Shown here: positions 14,649 through 16,225 of the stretch, in pieces | How positions within the stretch are numbered: position 1 is the first letter of the stretch | Layout of the letters: each line of letters starts with the position of its first letter | From: an uncultured Bacteroidales bacterium | GTDB lineage: Bacteria > Bacteroidota > Bacteroidia > Bacteroidales > FEN-979 | DNA length: 16,225 nucleotides | Assembly: GCA_903928285.1 (NCBI GenBank) | Contig: CAIYQH010000437.1 | Coordinates: 1 to 16,225 of the forward strand | Reading direction: 5' to 3' | The notes under the pieces: model-generated | Database searches by the model: none | Seen by the model: only the letters and a program-made list of their open reading frames with translations | What the model was told of the DNA's origin: nothing | Program-made: the position numbers and the translations under genes

Positions 14649-15644
14649 ATGAGACCGAATAAACTGCTTTTTACCAAGTTGCTGGTTTTCATCCTGCTGG
14701 TCCTGGCGTTGAACGAGGGTCTCAATCTCGCGTATGATCACTGGATGTACTACTTCCGCCTGGCCCGCAACCAGGACAAACAATTCGCAGCCTCTGCCGA
14801 CACGATTAAATACCTGATGCTTGGCAATTCGCATAACAGGGTCAACCCGGAGATTCTCGGCAACGGTTTCTGTTATATCACCCCCAAGGAGGTTTACAAA
14901 CAGACCTATTACAAGCTGAGATATATCCTTGAGAAGACAACAAGGAAGCCGGAAAATATATTACTCTCCATCGATCCTGTGAATTTCAGTCCGAGAGCTG
15001 AAAACGACCTGACCTTCGACGGCTATTGGCGGAAATACTTGGATTACCGGGAATTGGCACGCGAATACAATGATCCCGGATATTTTTTAAACTGGATTGC
15101 AGGCACCTTTTTCTCCTATGTGGGAAATTACAAATATGTTTATATGTCGGTCCTGTTTTTGAACACCGATTATGATAAAATCAGGCATGGTTATTTCCCG
15201 GCAAGAAATTACAAGAATTTCGCGAAAGAACCCAACCGCATGGCCCTGGGCTATGAAACTGCATCGGCCTACCTGGGAAGCTACTCAAAAAAATCGGAGC
15301 TCGGGGAGTCAAGGTACTACTGCAAAATCCTTGATCTGTGCCGGCAATACCACATTCACCTCTATCTTTTAAGGATGCCACTGACCGATGAGTACCTGAA
15401 CTATGCCCGGAAGATTGTTGACATCGACAAGGTCGATCATGAAATTCTGGAGGTTACCCGCAACCATTGCAGCGACTACCATGTATTGGATTACCGCAAC
15501 GAATTCCACAGAAAACCTGAGTTCTTTTTTAATGCCGACCATGTAAATCCTGCCGGAGCCACGATTGTAAGCCTGAAAATAAAAGAAGAGATCGAAAAAA
15601 TCACTACTTTTGAAAAGCTGAAACGGTCTGTTCGAAGTCCTTAA
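14649..15644 (+). CDS. Membrane-anchored SGNH-like protein, partner of the MBOAT
   Basis: This 331-residue protein has an N-terminal membrane anchor (about 6-24) and a periplasmic body. YLMLGNSHNRVNP (55-67) looks like SGNH block I with S61 as possible nucleophile. FFFNADHVNPAGA (292-304) looks like the C-terminal catalytic block with H298. The residue three before that His is Asn295, where catalytic SGNH proteins have Asp; an Asp directly precedes the His (D297). The open frame extends upstream to 14604 inside the MBOAT gene, but the ATG at 14649 one nucleotide after its stop is the likely start. Partners of this kind (AlgX/AlgJ, PatB, DltD) accept the acyl group from the MBOAT and place it on the polymer. 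Overall similarity is recognisable only at the two blocks, so the call is moderate. Confidence 0.6.
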   Translation: MRPNKLLFTKLLVFILLVLALNEGLNLAYDHWMYYFRLARNQDKQFAASADTIKYLMLGNSHNRVNPEILGNGFCYITPKEVYKQTYYKLRYILEKTTRKPENILLSIDPVNFSPRAENDLTFDGYWRKYLDYRELAREYNDPGYFLNWIAGTFFSYVGNYKYVYMSVLFLNTDYDKIRHGYFPARNYKNFAKEPNRMALGYETASAYLGSYSKKSELGESRYYCKILDLCRQYHIHLYLLRMPLTDEYLNYARKIVDIDKVDHEILEVTRNHCSDYHVLDYRNEFHRKPEFFFNADHVNPAGATIVSLKIKEEIEKITTFEKLKRSVRSP

Positions 15645-15727
15645 AGAGCAACGCATCCTGAAGCAGAACCAACCTCGGTAACCACAATGATTTTCCAACT
15701 ATTTTCTCATCTGTAATCTCCAAAATC

Positions 15728-16132
15728 ATGAAAAAACAAATTTTCAACCACACCCTGAATCTGCGCCTGCTGATCGCCCTGGCCGCGCTGTTCATTTTTT
15801 CGATTTCATCGGTCTATGCACAGGGTTCCGGTATGGGCCGGGGAAATGCCACTCCCGAAGAGCGTGCCAAAAGACAAACAGAACGCATGAAGGATGAACT
15901 TAAACTGACTCCGGCACAGGAACCCAAGGCACAGGCCATCAACCTGAAGTATGCCAAAAAGATGGAAGATGTCAGAAAACTCACCGATACGGCTGCCCAG
16001 CGTAAATCGATGATGGAACTGAACAAGCAAAAAGAGACCGAATTAAAGACGGTTCTGACACCTGAACAGCTCAAGACCTACCAGAAAGCGGTAGAGGAGA
16101 TGATGTCGAGAAGACGCCAGGGACCGCGTTAG
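15728..16132 (+). CDS. Spy/CpxP-like periplasmic protein
   Basis: This 134-residue exported protein has a signal peptide (hydrophobic core about 13-28, probable cleavage after SSVYA, residue 31) and a highly charged helical mature part. Two LTPxQ motifs, LTPAQ (60-64) and LTPEQ (110-114), match the LTxxQ repeats of Spy and CpxP, small periplasmic chaperones and stress sensors. Mature sequence is rich in Lys, Glu, Gln and Met, and the tail is basic (RRRQGPR). It is separated from the glycan operon by 83 nt in which I saw no TAnnTTTG box. It probably is not part of the pathway. Its stop codon overlaps that of the convergent gene. Confidence 0.75.
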   Translation: MKKQIFNHTLNLRLLIALAALFIFSISSVYAQGSGMGRGNATPEERAKRQTERMKDELKLTPAQEPKAQAINLKYAKKMEDVRKLTDTAAQRKSMMELNKQKETELKTVLTPEQLKTYQKAVEEMMSRRRQGPR

Positions 16133-16224
16133 AACTCAACCATGACACCGATTGCCGGGAGAATGGTGCCGGCTTTATTCTCGATGGTATATAATTTATA
16201 GCGTTCGACTGCGTGTGGGTCAGT
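16129..16224 (-). CDS. C-terminal fragment of an outer-membrane protein (partial)
   Basis: The last 31 codons of a gene entering from the right are readable on the - strand, ending in LYTIENKAGTILPAIGVMVEF and a TAA (16131-16129). The alternating hydrophobic pattern and the terminal aromatic residue (F) are those of a final beta strand of an outer-membrane barrel. The ILPxIGVxVEF ending resembles TonB-dependent receptors of Bacteroidota. The rest lies outside the window, so the receptor assignment is tentative. Its stop codon overlaps the stop of the Spy-like gene on the other strand by three bases. Confidence 0.55.
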   Translation of the reverse strand, partial: TDPHAVERYKLYTIENKAGTILPAIGVMVEF

Positions 16225-16225
16225 A

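Overview
The window reads as chromosomal DNA of a member of the Bacteroidota, probably of the Bacteroidales type with about half G+C. Three things point there. Six transcription units carry a perfect TAnnTTTG box (the -7 element of the Bacteroidota primary sigma factor) 20-50 nt before the start codon. Shine-Dalgarno sequences are mostly weak. The right end holds a small Spy-like periplasmic protein and the tail of what looks like a TonB-dependent receptor. No rRNA, tRNA, CRISPR array, transposase or integrase was seen.

Left part (1-5494): a factor-independent terminator closes a gene outside the window. It is followed by a WecE-like sugar 4-aminotransferase (-) flanked on both sides by degenerate 8-bp tandem repeats, a Wzx/MATE-type lipid-linked glycan flippase (+), a cobalamin-binding radical SAM enzyme (-) and a membrane-associated sulfotransferase (+). 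These are typical surface-glycan genes.

Middle part (5506-9608): an acyl-activation module made of a stand-alone fatty acyl-AMP ligase (-), a small acyl carrier protein (+) and a second fatty acyl-AMP ligase with its own C-terminal carrier domain (-). The two ligases point the same way, with the carrier gene transcribed oppositely between them.

Right part (9730-15644): one tight six-gene (+) operon in which stop and start codons overlap or nearly touch: ketoacyl-ACP synthase III, short-chain reductase, family 2 polyprenyl-phosphate-type glycosyltransferase, GNAT acyltransferase, MBOAT O-acyltransferase and an SGNH-like membrane-anchored partner. A Spy-like protein (+) follows, its stop codon overlapping that of the convergent partial outer-membrane gene.

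Taken together, the window looks like a glycan or glycolipid assembly locus with a dedicated acyl-decoration branch. The amino sugar would be made by the aminotransferase. A specialised acyl group would be activated by the ligases, loaded on the carrier, extended once by the synthase, reduced by the reductase and moved to the amino sugar by the GNAT protein. Glycosyltransferase and flippase would export the product, and the MBOAT/SGNH pair and sulfotransferase would add ester and sulfate groups. The individual family calls are firm. The integrated pathway is inference.
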